Shown here: positions 44,395-53,562 of the stretch, one piece after another
Layout: each line of letters starts with the position of its first letter
How positions within the stretch are numbered: the stretch's first letter is position 1
Source of the DNA: Candidatus Dependentiae bacterium
GTDB lineage: Bacteria > Babelota > Babeliae > Babelales > Vermiphilaceae
Direction of reading: 5' to 3'
Assembly (NCBI GenBank): GCA_020431705.1
Contig: JAGQHQ010000004.1
Coordinates: 17,062-81,061, forward strand
DNA length: 64,000 nt
Made by a program: the position numbers and the translations under genes
The notes under the pieces: model-generated
Databases searched by the model: none
Seen by the model: only the letters and a program-made list of their open reading frames with translations
Told to the model about the DNA's origin: nothing

Positions 44395-47115
44395 TTATTG
44401 ACAGACATCACATTCTTGATTTTCAATACTGCACGCCTGAACACCTTCAGTAATATCATCATCACTATCAAGTTCACCTCCGACAGAATCACTCAATACT
44501 GATGCATTACCGGTGACCATCGTTACCGAAGCAGCCGCTCGTTCGATATCAACAGTCATACCATTCTGACTCACGCGCACGTCAACCGCTTCGCCAACGA
44601 CACTACTAAAACTATTTCTAGTACCATCATTTTCCACTGTAGTTATATGAGTTCTTTGCATCTTTTTTACACTTGCATCTAAAGTGGTGGTAGTAGTTGT
44701 ATACTCCCGTTTTTGCGTAAAGCCAAATTTTTTAGCATCAAGTGTCGATTTTTCAATCTGACTTGCACCAAGTGTACGTAAATAATAGGTAGTTTTAAGA
44801 CCTTTTTTCCACGCACGAATGTAGATATCATGTAATTTTTTACCCGATACACCTCTCATGAATACATTGTGCGATTGGCTTTGGTCTAACCAACGGCCAC
44901 GTGCTGCAGAAATATCAATCATCCACTCTGGATCAAGCTCAAATGATTCTTTATATTTATGTTTAATATGATCAGGAATACTCTCAATCATCTGCACACT
45001 ACCATCATAATATTTGAGTTGATCAAGCATATCTCGATTCCACAAATTAAGATTTTTAAGATCTTCTATTAAATATTTATTAACAACAGTAAACTCACCA
45101 CTCATATTCGCCTTAACATACAGATTTTTGTAAATTGGCTCTATACATGGAAAACAACCAGAAATATTGGCAATAGTCGCTGTTGGTGCAATAGCCATAC
45201 AGTTAGCGTTGCGCATGCCATACTGTTTGATATGATCACGGACAACATCCCAATCCAAACGCTCGTCTCGTGGCACATCTATATACGTACCACGCTCTTG
45301 CTCAAGTAATGCAATAGTATCATTAGGTAAAATACCACGATCCCATTTGGAACCTTTATATGATTGATATGAGCCACGCTCTCTTGCCAATTGAGATGAG
45401 GCTAAAATTGCATAGTACGATATTTTCTCTGAAACTTCATCAGCAAACTGTAATGCTTGTAGCGAATCAAACGTAATATCAAGTTTATATAATGCATCTT
45501 GCAAACCCATTTGCCCCAATCCAACAGGACGATGTTTAAAGTTTGCATTTTCTGCTTCTTTAGTTGGATAAAAATTAATATCAATTACATTATCAAGCAT
45601 ACGCATTGCTGTTGTTACTGTTTTTGCAAGCATTATATCATCTAATTTGCCATCGATAATGTGTAAGCCTAAGTTTACTGATCCTAAGTTACATACGGCA
45701 GTTTCATCTGCTGATGTATTAAGCGTAATTTCTGTACATAAATTAGAACTATGCACTACCCCAACATGGTCTTGTGGTGAACGAACATTACATGGATCTT
45801 TAAACGTAAGCCACGGATGCCCTGTTTCAAATAATCTACTGAGCATTTTTCGCCACAATTTTTTTGCATCAATCACTTTAAAAAGTTCAATCTCACCATT
45901 TTGTGTTTTTTGTTCATACTCTGTATATCTTTTTTCAAATGCTTTACCATAAATATGATGCAAATCTGGTACATCGTGCGGTGAAAAGAGTGTCCATGTA
46001 CCACCTTCAATAACCCGCCTGATAAATAAATCAGGAATCCAGTTTGCGGTGTTAATATCATGTGTACGGCGTCGTTCGTCACCAGTATTTCGTCGTAAAT
46101 CAAGAAAATCTTCAACTTCTAAATGCCACGTCTCCAAATATACTACAGCTGCAGAACGCCGCTTACCACTTCTATTAATTGCTGCTGTTGTATCATTAGC
46201 AATACGCAAAAAAGGAATTACTCCTTGGCTTTCCACCTTGATACTTTCTATATTTGCACCAACAGCACGAATATTTGTCCAATCATTTGATAACCCACCA
46301 GACCACTTTGAAAGCTGTGCATTATCACCAATACATTTAAAAATATGCTTTAAATCATCTTCTACTGTTGTTAAATAGCATGAGCTGAGTTGTGGCCGCT
46401 TAAGTGCTGCATGTAACAAGGTTGGCGTACTTGGTACATAACGCATAGTAGACATCAAATTATAAAATTCGATAGTTTTTTCTATTTTGTTTTTCTCTTG
46501 TAAACAAAGCCCCATGGCAACACGCATCCAAAAAATTTGCGGCAATTCAAGATACGTGTCCTCATATTTTACAAAATAGCGCTCATATAGCGTTCGCAAG
46601 CCCATATATTCAAAAAGTTCATCGCGCTCAATACACAGATTGTCTGCCAATATTTCTATATCAAACTCTTTCAAACGTTGATCAAACAAATTATACTGTA
46701 ACCCTTTGTTAATCGCATTAATAAATGCTTTCTTATACTCTTGCTTATAGTTACAACGTGTAATAGAAAAACGAGTAACTTCCTTGAAAAGTTTTTTGCG
46801 CAAGCAACGTGTTGCTACATAACCATATGCTGGATCCCGTTCAATAAATGCAGTAGCAGCAAGAAAAAGGGCTTGATTTAATTCTGTAGGCGTAATGCCA
46901 TCGTAAATAGTGCGAGACATCTCTTTTATAATTAAATTAATAGAAACTGCATCCTCATAGCCACGTGATGCCCACACAACCGATTCCCGCATACGTACCG
47001 GATCAAATGGCACACGAGTTTTATCCTGAAGGGTAACATGCAATGCATCGGTTAATGTACTAAAAATAGGATGCTGCCCTGTTAATCCATACTTGCTTTG
47101 CTGCGTTCTGTCCAT
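44395..47115 (-). CDS. nrdA: Ribonucleotide reductase alpha subunit
   Basis: 906 aa from the ATG at 47115, behind AAGGAAGAG; an earlier ATG at 47154 is less likely. It is the catalytic subunit that reduces ribonucleotides. An N-terminal ATP-cone regulatory domain covers about residues 20-110 (KTRVPFDPVRMRESVVWAS). Active-site pieces are QLSSCYL (first redox Cys), NLCTEITLN (radical Cys and Glu) and AVCNLGSVNLG (second redox Cys). The C-terminal tail ends ECDVCQ, the CxxC shuttle that re-reduces the site. The ATP cone predicts dATP feedback control. It forms an operon with nrdB. Confidence 0.96.
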   Translation of the reverse strand: MDRTQQSKYGLTGQHPIFSTLTDALHVTLQDKTRVPFDPVRMRESVVWASRGYEDAVSINLIIKEMSRTIYDGITPTELNQALFLAATAFIERDPAYGYVATRCLRKKLFKEVTRFSITRCNYKQEYKKAFINAINKGLQYNLFDQRLKEFDIEILADNLCIERDELFEYMGLRTLYERYFVKYEDTYLELPQIFWMRVAMGLCLQEKNKIEKTIEFYNLMSTMRYVPSTPTLLHAALKRPQLSSCYLTTVEDDLKHIFKCIGDNAQLSKWSGGLSNDWTNIRAVGANIESIKVESQGVIPFLRIANDTTAAINRSGKRRSAAVVYLETWHLEVEDFLDLRRNTGDERRRTHDINTANWIPDLFIRRVIEGGTWTLFSPHDVPDLHHIYGKAFEKRYTEYEQKTQNGEIELFKVIDAKKLWRKMLSRLFETGHPWLTFKDPCNVRSPQDHVGVVHSSNLCTEITLNTSADETAVCNLGSVNLGLHIIDGKLDDIMLAKTVTTAMRMLDNVIDINFYPTKEAENANFKHRPVGLGQMGLQDALYKLDITFDSLQALQFADEVSEKISYYAILASSQLARERGSYQSYKGSKWDRGILPNDTIALLEQERGTYIDVPRDERLDWDVVRDHIKQYGMRNANCMAIAPTATIANISGCFPCIEPIYKNLYVKANMSGEFTVVNKYLIEDLKNLNLWNRDMLDQLKYYDGSVQMIESIPDHIKHKYKESFELDPEWMIDISAARGRWLDQSQSHNVFMRGVSGKKLHDIYIRAWKKGLKTTYYLRTLGASQIEKSTLDAKKFGFTQKREYTTTTTTLDASVKKMQRTHITTVENDGTRNSFSSVVGEAVDVRVSQNGMTVDIERAAASVTMVTGNASVLSDSVGGELDSDDDITEGVQACSIENQECDVCQ

Positions 47116-47206
47116 TACTCTTCCTTTCCATTTATGATTAATAAAAGTCGACACAAGCCCATAGCCATATCTCAGCGTCCTTTCTAGAACATGATATAGT
47201 TCTTCA

Positions 47207-47231
47207 TCTCAAAACAATGCGCGTTTTGAGA
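47207..47231. promoter_or_regulatory. Inverted repeat upstream of nrdA
   Basis: TCTCAAAAC (47207-47215) and GTTTTGAGA (47223-47231) pair perfectly around AATGCGC, about 90 bp before the nrdA start. It could be an operator or a leader hairpin. The half-site GTTTTGAGA recurs at 47315, which favours protein binding. Confidence 0.45.
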
Positions 47232-47543
47232 GCATAAATAATTGTAAAATTATTACTAATATAAAAAAACGTATAAACTGATAGTGTATCACACTTTAGC
47301 GTGTTAAGTTTTGAGAATCAAATATTTTCTTAAATTTTTTTCTTCAAAATATATTCTTAAATTTTTATTTATCTAAGAGCTTTTTGTAATTCACCCTGTA
47401 ATTTAAAAATAAGATGGACTCATCTTGGCAGTAACAGCATTGGCACTGGATTTATATCGAACATATCGAACGGGATAAATAGGAATAAGTAAATAAGACA
47501 CAGTCTAATTCAAACTAAACATCTATCAGAAATTTTCTATATA

Positions 47544-47571
47544 TTGACAAAACTTTCGCCTCATATGATAA
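47544..47571 (+). promoter_or_regulatory. Promoter of the thioredoxin gene
   Basis: A consensus -35 TTGACA (47544-47549), a 16-bp spacer and -10 TGATAA (47566-47571). The start would be near 47578, giving a leader of about 38 nt before the ATG at 47616, with AAGGAG in it. Confidence 0.6.
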
Positions 47572-47615
47572 ACTGCTGATAATGTAAGTATTATATAGAA
47601 TTCTATAAGGAGTGT

Positions 47616-48377
47616 ATGATGAGTAAATTCTTGAAACCAAAATCAACCATCTTATTTATACTTCCCCCTCTTTTTTTTCTGTTTCAGACCAAAGCTCGTT
47701 TTATTGAAATACAGAATGAGAAACAATTTAATAAAGACGTAATGGAAAACAAACAGCCAACACTTGTTCAGTTTTCTGCCGATTGGTGCGGTGTATGCCA
47801 AACGGTGAAAAAACCTTTCGAAAGTGTAGCTAAAGATCCCGATTTCAAGAATGTTACCTTTGCGCGAGTAAATATAGACAAAAACATGAGCTTAAGTAAA
47901 AAACACGAAATTACGGGCGTACCAACTTTTTTATATATCAATAAAGGCAAAAAAATTAAAAATGAAATTGGGGTAAAAAATATTGATCAATTTCAAGATT
48001 CATTACGCTCAACAGTACGTACTACATTCAACCTTACACAAGTTGATGTTGCACAGAGCATGGATGATATGATGCAAAGTGAAGAAATGCCTCAAGCAGA
48101 AAACATGATGCAAGAATCTCAAGAACAAATGCCTCAAGAAATGGATGATGATATGTATGAGATGGCCGATGAAACAATGAGTGAGCCAAAAGAAGAACAA
48201 GAAGAAGTTGGTATTATAGAACAAATGCAAGATACCGTGAAAGATGTGCAAGAAACAACAGAAGAAGCAAATGGCTTTGTTAACTCGATTAAAAATATAA
48301 TCATGGGTATTATTAATGCTATTACGGGATCAATAAAAGCAATAATTGAGATTATAAAGGGACTATTTGGTCGCTAA
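47616..48377 (+). CDS. Exported thioredoxin with acidic Met/Gln-rich linker and hydrophobic tail
   Basis: 253 aa. A signal peptide or anchor (about 1-26) precedes a thioredoxin domain (about 30-135) with FSADWCGVCQTVKKPF near residue 51-66 and the cis-Pro loop GVPTFLYI near 106. Residues about 145-210 are a low-complexity stretch of Glu, Gln, Met and Asp (QSMDDMMQSEEMPQAE in part). The last 35 residues (IKNIIMGIINAITGSIKAII) are an Ile-rich amphipathic or membrane-active helix. Normal thioredoxins lack both. The linker may carry Met that reacts with oxidants or binds metal. It overlaps the convergent NamZ-like gene by 4 bp. Confidence 0.82.
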   Translation: MMSKFLKPKSTILFILPPLFFLFQTKARFIEIQNEKQFNKDVMENKQPTLVQFSADWCGVCQTVKKPFESVAKDPDFKNVTFARVNIDKNMSLSKKHEITGVPTFLYINKGKKIKNEIGVKNIDQFQDSLRSTVRTTFNLTQVDVAQSMDDMMQSEEMPQAENMMQESQEQMPQEMDDDMYEMADETMSEPKEEQEEVGIIEQMQDTVKDVQETTEEANGFVNSIKNIIMGIINAITGSIKAIIEIIKGLFGR

Positions 48378-49609
48378 CCAACAATGGGTCGTGGTTTATA
48401 TAAATACGATGGCTGTGCGCGCTGAGCAAAGGCACGTACACCATTTTTTGTCTCTTGTATAAGTTGTGAAAAAGATGTACAAGTATTCGTATCTTGGCTA
48501 AATAGTGTTCGTACCTTTTTGATACCAATGGCCTTATCAAATTCACGAGAAAAATGTATTGTCACACCATTGTTTTTGAAAAATTGAATTACGGAAATAA
48601 AAACATCAAAAGAGCGTACTCTGTTAATATCCGGTATGGAAAGACGCAGGCCACTGTAATGCTTTTTTTTACGTGAGCTAAAATAACGATAAAATGTTGA
48701 ATCAATACCAGATCTTTTTAATTGTGTACTTAGGATCTCCCATTTTTCTTGCCCAAAGGCAAGTTCATCGTCAAGTAAAATGCACTGAAACGCTTTATCA
48801 GTTCCAATAGCAACATCAAACGGCCTGACCTCTGCAAGTAACCCTAAAAAACTATAACCCCTACATGAACCAATATTTTGCACATTTGGTGACAAACCAG
48901 CAATCAACATCCGCATACAACTACTTCTTGTATAATACTTCATCGGAACAACCAGCAACCGAACTGGTTTTTCAAGAACAAACCGATTAAAATAACGAGC
49001 AAGCTCGCCAACCGTCATACCATGCCTGAGAGGAATTGCGGCCGCAGAGATAAATGAAATTAAATCTGACTCAACAACTGGCCCTTCCATACGCGCACCC
49101 AGTGGATTGGGACGATCAAAAACCACAACTGATTTATTATGCTGTTCGGCCATTTTCAATAATTCAAGTAACGTAGAAATATAGGTATAGTGCCGCATAC
49201 CAATATCTTGAATGTCGAAGATAAACAAATCAATTTCTTTTACTATTGCTAGATCAAAATTTTTACCCGTATATTTTCCATACAAACTAATAACTGGCAA
49301 TTTTGTTTTTGCATCAACTGTGTCAGTCACTTCTTTTTCCATAGTAATCGTACCTTGGATACCATGCTCTGGTGCAAAAATATAAGTCAGCGGTATCCCT
49401 CGCTCAAGGAGTAAATCTATATTTCGATTACCTACTTGATCAATACCTGTTTGATTAGTAATTAAACCAACAGACTTAATACCTTTTTTTCTTAATTGGT
49501 AAGCAAAATTGTTTGGTATATTTTCTAATCCTAGTTTAAATGAGCAGTTTTTTTGAGCATGTAAAAATATAATTCCTGTTGCAATGCAAAATACAATACA
49601 CTTTTTCAT
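48374..49609 (-). CDS. DUF1343/NamZ-type exo-beta-N-acetylmuramidase, copy 1
   Basis: 411 aa. It has a signal peptide (about 1-18). DUF1343 hallmarks occur in order: VGLITNQTG near residue 47-55, FAPEHGIQG near 78-86, FIFDIQDIGMRHYTYISTLLE near 128-148, VFDRPNPLGARMEGP near 163-177, RHGMTVGELARYFN near 194-207 and IGTDKAFQCILL. NamZ enzymes remove terminal N-acetylmuramic acid from peptidoglycan fragments during wall recycling. Its start overlaps the stop of the upstream paralogue by ATGA. The two copies differ mainly near the N-terminus and inside the catalytic region. Confidence 0.88.
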   Translation of the reverse strand: MKKCIVFCIATGIIFLHAQKNCSFKLGLENIPNNFAYQLRKKGIKSVGLITNQTGIDQVGNRNIDLLLERGIPLTYIFAPEHGIQGTITMEKEVTDTVDAKTKLPVISLYGKYTGKNFDLAIVKEIDLFIFDIQDIGMRHYTYISTLLELLKMAEQHNKSVVVFDRPNPLGARMEGPVVESDLISFISAAAIPLRHGMTVGELARYFNRFVLEKPVRLLVVPMKYYTRSSCMRMLIAGLSPNVQNIGSCRGYSFLGLLAEVRPFDVAIGTDKAFQCILLDDELAFGQEKWEILSTQLKRSGIDSTFYRYFSSRKKKHYSGLRLSIPDINRVRSFDVFISVIQFFKNNGVTIHFSREFDKAIGIKKVRTLFSQDTNTCTSFSQLIQETKNGVRAFAQRAQPSYLYKPRPIVG

Positions 49610-50880
49610 ACCATCACCACCTTAGGTAACGGTTGGTATAAAAATGAACTACTCGCCTTATTAAAAAACAATTTTAGCTCTTTATTAACAGTATACTCAA
49701 AAATATTTTTCTCAATTTTTCCTTCCAAAAATTCACGTACTTGTGTCCCACCTAATGCGGTATCAAAGTTTTCCGAAAATGAAAGTGTAATACCTGTATC
49801 TTTAAAAAATTGCAATATTGTAAGCAATGTATTGAATGAAGAAAATTGATCAATATTAGAAATACATAATCGCAAGCCAGAGCAGTATTGCTTTTTACGC
49901 TGACTAAAATACCGATAGAATGTACTTTCTACTCCCAGCTTTTTCAATACGACCTGCAGTTCATACCATTTTTTTTTGGAAAAATTGAGCGATTCAGGTA
50001 ATAAAATACATTGAAATGCTTTATCAGTACCAATACCAATATCAAATGGTACAACCTCACCTATTAATCCCAAAAAGCTGTATCCATAGCATGAATCGAG
50101 TGTCGCAATATTAGGAGAAAGTTGGCACGGTAAATTTCCTGCCCATGCATGACGATCATAATTACTCATAGGAACCACATGCAATTGTGCTGGACTACTA
50201 ACTACTTGATTATTCAAATAACGTGCAATCTCACCAACAGTCATGCCGTATCTCACCGGAATTGGTATGTTTGTTTGCTCATCACCATGCGCAAGAATAG
50301 TACCCTCCATAGAGGCACCCAATAAGTTTGGACGATCCAATACAACTAATAATTTATTGTAAGATGCGGCTGCTTTAATAGTATGTAAAAGTGTATCAAT
50401 ATAACTATAATGCCGCATGCCCGCATCTTGAATATCAAATATAAGCACATCTATATCATCCAATAACTGCCTATCAAGAACCTTATGTTGTTTTTTGTCA
50501 TATAAACTAATTACAGGAATGGTTGTATTTTGCATATTACAACAGCTAAATCCATGTTCTGGAGTAAAAATTTTTGTAACCAACAATCCTTTACTGCGTA
50601 AAACATCAATATTAGAGCAACCTTTTTGATCTTTTCCTGTTTGGTTGGTAATCAAACCAATAGAGCAAGAATGATCTTGCGTACCAGTTAGATCTTTTAA
50701 AAAAGAAGAAGTAATATTTTCAAGACCAAGTTTAAATCGTAACTCATCATCAACGGTTAGCTTTTGTCTCGTGACTTGATACAAAAAAATTCTGGGAAGA
50801 AACAACGCAAAAAGAAAAAGAAAAAACACTTTTAAGACCGCACAAATAGAATCAATTACACGCACTGCCCCCCGAATCAT
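49606..50880 (-). CDS. DUF1343/NamZ-type exo-beta-N-acetylmuramidase, copy 2 (membrane-anchored)
   Basis: 424 aa. It carries the same family motifs as its downstream neighbour: IGLITNQTGKDQKG, FTPEHGFSC, LIFDIQDAGMRHYSYIDTLL, VLDRPNLLGASMEGT, RYGMTVGEIARYLN and IGTDKAFQCILLP. The N-terminus has a longer hydrophobic helix (about 17-35) after a short basic start, so it is more likely an anchored protein than a freely secreted one. The pair arose by tandem duplication and is translationally coupled. Two copies may differ in substrate length or location. Confidence 0.87.
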   Translation of the reverse strand: MIRGAVRVIDSICAVLKVFFLFLFALFLPRIFLYQVTRQKLTVDDELRFKLGLENITSSFLKDLTGTQDHSCSIGLITNQTGKDQKGCSNIDVLRSKGLLVTKIFTPEHGFSCCNMQNTTIPVISLYDKKQHKVLDRQLLDDIDVLIFDIQDAGMRHYSYIDTLLHTIKAAASYNKLLVVLDRPNLLGASMEGTILAHGDEQTNIPIPVRYGMTVGEIARYLNNQVVSSPAQLHVVPMSNYDRHAWAGNLPCQLSPNIATLDSCYGYSFLGLIGEVVPFDIGIGTDKAFQCILLPESLNFSKKKWYELQVVLKKLGVESTFYRYFSQRKKQYCSGLRLCISNIDQFSSFNTLLTILQFFKDTGITLSFSENFDTALGGTQVREFLEGKIEKNIFEYTVNKELKLFFNKASSSFLYQPLPKVVMV

Positions 50881-51380
50881 TACTCGCTCCTTTATAGATC
50901 ATACGTACCTTTTTATAAACCTCATACTACTCCTACCGCAATACATAATTTAATGGTAGCAAGCATGAATATACAGTATCAAGAAATTTCTAATAAAAAT
51001 TTTTAAAAACAAAAAATTATAAAAATAGAATATTGGAGCATAAAAAAGTTTTTTAATTTCTAACTAACACTCAAAATAATTTGAGTATTTTCATACAAAA
51101 TATATTATTTTTGTTTACGAACTATTTTTTAACGCTGCGTTTTATACAGCTTACTGAAATTTCCAGTTTTCCTAATGGAACATTTTCGCTCCAATTATAA
51201 CCACTGCCCTTTATTTGATAACTAATAGAAAAAACGTCTTGGAGTATTAACTTTCACAATTTTTGCTAGCATGTAATACATCTAGGGCAATTAAGAACTA
51301 TCACCAAAAACTTTCATACATATTAGTAAAGCACACAAAAATAAGCCAAACAACCAGTCAAGAAATAACCAAAGATCTAT
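50881..51380. other. AT-rich intergenic region
   Basis: 500 bp between hppA and the NamZ pair (all minus strand). It contains a small dyad ACTCAAA (51069-51075) / TTTGAGT (51080-51086) with loop ATAA, possibly the hppA terminator, and a minus-strand promoter-like TTGATA-N18-TACCAT near 50960-50990 that could serve the NamZ pair. I see no gene. Confidence 0.4.
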
Positions 51381-53354
51381 TTACAGCAAAATAAGCAATA
51401 AAGAAACCACAGACATTAACTTAATCAAAATATTAAGCGCTGGTCCAGATGTATCTTTAAACGGATCTCCAACAGTATCACCAATAACTGCTGCTTTATG
51501 CGCATCAGAGCCTTTACCGCCAAAATGCCCTGATTCAATATATTTTTTTGCGTTATCCCATGCACCACCACCATTTGCCATCATAAGTGCAAGTAATACA
51601 CCCGCAACAGTTGCTCCAACAAGCATACCACCTAGTGCCGCTTTTCCTAATGCAAAAAACACTAACACTGGAACAGTAATGGTCATAATGCCAGGAATCA
51701 TCATTTCGCGAAGTGATGCATGTGTACTAATTGCAATACAGCGCTCATAATCAGGTAATTGTGTACCTTTCATAATACCAGGCATTTCTTTAAATTGTCT
51801 GCGTACTTCCATAACCATCTGTAGTGCAGCTTTACCAACAGAACGCATAGTATTAGCAGAAATCACAAATGGCATTACACCACCGATAAATACGCCAACC
51901 AATACAAATGGATCGGTAACATCTAACATATCCAATCCTGCTTGTTTTGCATATGCATTAAACATCGCAAGAGCTGTCAATAATGCAGAACCAGTCGCAA
52001 ATCCTTTACCCATTGCGGCAGTTGTATTGCCAAGCGAATCAAGTTTATCGGTAATATTCCTTACCGACTCACCAAAACCTGCCATCTCTGCAATACCACC
52101 AGCATTATCCGCAATTGGACCATAAGCATCAACCGTCATAGTAATACCTACCGTTGCCAACATAGAAATTGCGGCAATAGAGACACCAAACAATCCGCCA
52201 CCATACACAAATGCCAGCAATACCAATGCCGATAAAATAATAATGGGCTCACGTGTTGATTGCATACCAATAGAAAGACCATAAATTAAGTTTGTTGCTG
52301 CGCCAGACTGTGAACTTTCGGCAATATCTCTAATAGGTTTTTTTGCCGTATAATATTCTGTAACTAATCCAATAACCACACCTGCAACACACCCAAGAAC
52401 AACAGAAATAAAGAGTGGCGTTCCCAATCCTAAATAAGAAATATAACTATACGCACCAGCCATAAACAATCCAATAGAAATGTATGTCGCATTATGTAAC
52501 ATTTTTGCCGGTTCATGACGTAAAAACAAATTAGAAAATAAACCAATAATCGAGCTAAACATACCAATAACTGCAAGCATAATCGGCAATGTAGCATAGC
52601 CCAAGTTAGTACCATACGCTGCAAGCGCTAAAATAGCAGAAGAAACCATTGCACCAACATATGATTCATAAATATCAGCGCCCATACCAGCAGTATCACC
52701 AACACAATCACCAACATTATCTGCAATAACAGCTGGATTACGAGGGTCATCTTCTGGAATACCAGCCTCTACTTTACCAACTAAATCAGCACCAACATCA
52801 GCCGCTTTAGTATAAATACCACCGCCAACACGTGCAAAAAATGCAATTAAACTTGCACCCAAACTAAAACTGGTCAAAAAATTTATAAACATCGGATGAT
52901 CAAAAAAGAAATAAAAAATAGTGCCAAGTCCGATCAAACCACAACTTGCCACAGCAAAACCCATCACACCACCACCAAAAAATGATACTAAAAAAGCCGC
53001 ATGCTCACCTTTTTCCTTGGCTGCAAGCGTGGTACGTACATTCGCATCAGTTGCGGCACGCATACCAACAAAGCCACAACCCATAGAAAGAAGTGCACCA
53101 AATATAAAAAACATCGCAGCGTAAGGAGACATAAACCAGCCGATCAAGCCCGCAACCACTGCAGACACAATAGCAATAATTTTATATTCTTCTGCCAAGA
53201 ATGTCATCGCACCTGCACGAATAGCATTAGCTATACTACGAGCTTTTTCATGATCAACTTTTTGTGCGCGAATACGAGCTAATAGAAATGCAACGATAGC
53301 AAAACCAAGTGTTGAAGCACCAACGACTGCACCAAAAAAATGAATCATTTCCAT
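51381..53354 (-). CDS. hppA: Membrane-bound ion-translocating pyrophosphatase, K+-dependent type
   Basis: 657 aa with about 16 membrane helices. It couples pyrophosphate hydrolysis to H+ (or Na+) pumping across the inner membrane. The substrate site is clear: [11 protein letters not shown] (186-196), then [20 protein letters not shown] (201-220), and the C-terminal [14 protein letters not shown]. At the K+-dependence position the sequence reads [12 protein letters not shown]; Ala there (not Lys, as in GNTTKA) marks the K+-dependent class. Whether H+ or Na+ is moved I cannot decide. It saves energy by using pyrophosphate from biosynthesis, a common trait in reduced genomes. Confidence 0.95.
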   Translation of the reverse strand: MEMIHFFGAVVGASTLGFAIVAFLLARIRAQKVDHEKARSIANAIRAGAMTFLAEEYKIIAIVSAVVAGLIGWFMSPYAAMFFIFGALLSMGCGFVGMRAATDANVRTTLAAKEKGEHAAFLVSFFGGGVMGFAVASCGLIGLGTIFYFFFDHPMFINFLTSFSLGASLIAFFARVGGGIYTKAADVGADLVGKVEAGIPEDDPRNPAVIADNVGDCVGDTAGMGADIYESYVGAMVSSAILALAAYGTNLGYATLPIMLAVIGMFSSIIGLFSNLFLRHEPAKMLHNATYISIGLFMAGAYSYISYLGLGTPLFISVVLGCVAGVVIGLVTEYYTAKKPIRDIAESSQSGAATNLIYGLSIGMQSTREPIIILSALVLLAFVYGGGLFGVSIAAISMLATVGITMTVDAYGPIADNAGGIAEMAGFGESVRNITDKLDSLGNTTAAMGKGFATGSALLTALAMFNAYAKQAGLDMLDVTDPFVLVGVFIGGVMPFVISANTMRSVGKAALQMVMEVRRQFKEMPGIMKGTQLPDYERCIAISTHASLREMMIPGIMTITVPVLVFFALGKAALGGMLVGATVAGVLLALMMANGGGAWDNAKKYIESGHFGGKGSDAHKAAVIGDTVGDPFKDTSGPALNILIKLMSVVSLLLILL

Positions 53355-53473
53355 TTTGATTACCTTATACCTATTTCGGCTGAAAAATTTTTATACAACA
53401 ATAATGGGTGATAACAACCAGTGCGACACCCTGATTATGGTACTTGCGCGAGATTTTTTTGTCAAAATTCATG

Positions 53474-53490
53474 GGATTATTTTATAATCC
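53474..53490. terminator. Small hairpin upstream of hppA, downstream region of murE's 5' neighbour space
   Basis: GGATTAT (53474-53480) and ATAATCC (53484-53490) with a TTT loop lie in the 208-bp gap between murE (ending 53563) and hppA. On the minus strand it follows the murE stop by about 70 bp, so it may end the AGCS-murE transcript. There is no clear T-run. Confidence 0.35.
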
Positions 53491-53562
53491 GAACACCTAT
53501 TATTTATAGTTATCCGTATTTTTCTCATTCTTAAAGCACGATGTGAAACCTCTAATTAAATA

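Larger units (their letters stand above)
47116..47615. other. Divergent regulatory region between nrdA and a thioredoxin gene
   Basis: 500 bp without genes. It contains a 9-bp inverted repeat at 47207-47231, a second copy of GTTTTGAGA near 47315, a short dyad ACAC...GTGT at 47290-47303 and a plus-strand promoter at 47544-47571. I saw no convincing NrdR boxes. The middle is very AT-rich. Confidence 0.5.
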
